Assembly: GCA_021156265.1 (NCBI GenBank)
Contig: JAJNBR010000215.1
Span: 1 to 5,436, forward strand
Reading direction: 5' to 3'
DNA: 5,436 bases
From: Flavipsychrobacter sp.
GTDB taxonomy: Bacteria > Bacteroidota > Bacteroidia > Chitinophagales > Chitinophagaceae
Positions within the stretch are counted from its first letter, which is position 1. Each line of letters begins with the position of its first letter. A program made the translations under genes and the position numbers. The notes under the pieces are model-generated. The model searched no databases. It was not told the origin of the DNA and worked only from the letters and a program-made list of their open reading frames with translations. Below, piece by piece: positions 5,401 through 5,436 of the stretch.

Positions 5401-5429
5401 TAAAGATAGAATATGTTTGGATTTTACAA
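5401..5429 (-). promoter_or_regulatory. Bacteroidota-type promoter of the lipoprotein gene
   Basis: On the minus strand TTG (5429-5427) is followed after 18 nt by TATCTTTA (5408-5401), the same two elements and spacing as at 2031-2059. Transcription would begin near 5394-5396, leaving a leader of about 10 nt if translation starts at 5385, or none if it starts at 5394. Confidence 0.75.
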
Positions 5430-5436
5430 AATAGTC

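Overview
The window looks like chromosomal DNA of a Bacteroidota member, plausibly a Chitinophagaceae-type organism. The grounds are two secreted proteins ending in type IX secretion (T9SS) sorting domains, small lipoproteins with a Cys lipobox, an almost complete lack of Shine-Dalgarno sequences, and promoter elements of the Bacteroidota form (TTG about 18 nt upstream of TAnnTTTR). The family assignment is inference; the phylum assignment is well supported.

Layout. Positions 1-220 hold no supportable gene, only a small hairpin. A tiny Ser/Thr-rich putative lipoprotein (221-433, +) converges on recR (437-1063, -) with a 3-nt gap. Next come two minus-strand genes for related T9SS cargo proteins (1174-1995 and 2155-2946); the first is followed by a strong intrinsic terminator (1121-1153). 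Upstream of the second, on the same strand, is a MazG-like nucleotide pyrophosphohydrolase (2976-3317, -). Across a roughly 150-bp divergent spacer lies a MoxR-family AAA+ ATPase (3471-4451, +). One nucleotide after it is a DUF1569/DinB-superfamily four-helix-bundle protein (4453-4923, +). A 13-bp-stem hairpin at 4918-4946 lies between that gene and a convergent minus-strand lipoprotein (4969-5385), and probably serves both.

How the genes relate. recR (recombinational repair) and the MazG-like enzyme (nucleotide-pool housekeeping) are ordinary core functions. The two T9SS cargo proteins are paralogues by eye and probably end up on the surface or outside the cell. MoxR is normally a chaperone-like ATPase that works with DUF58/VWA-domain Bat proteins; here those partners are not adjacent and a DinB-like protein follows it instead. 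No mobile element, CRISPR array, phage gene or defence island is visible. The most interesting signals are a shared TATCTTTA promoter box upstream of all three minus-strand genes for exported proteins, the T9SS paralogue pair, and the MoxR-DUF1569 pairing. I do not see convincing evidence for a wholly new system.
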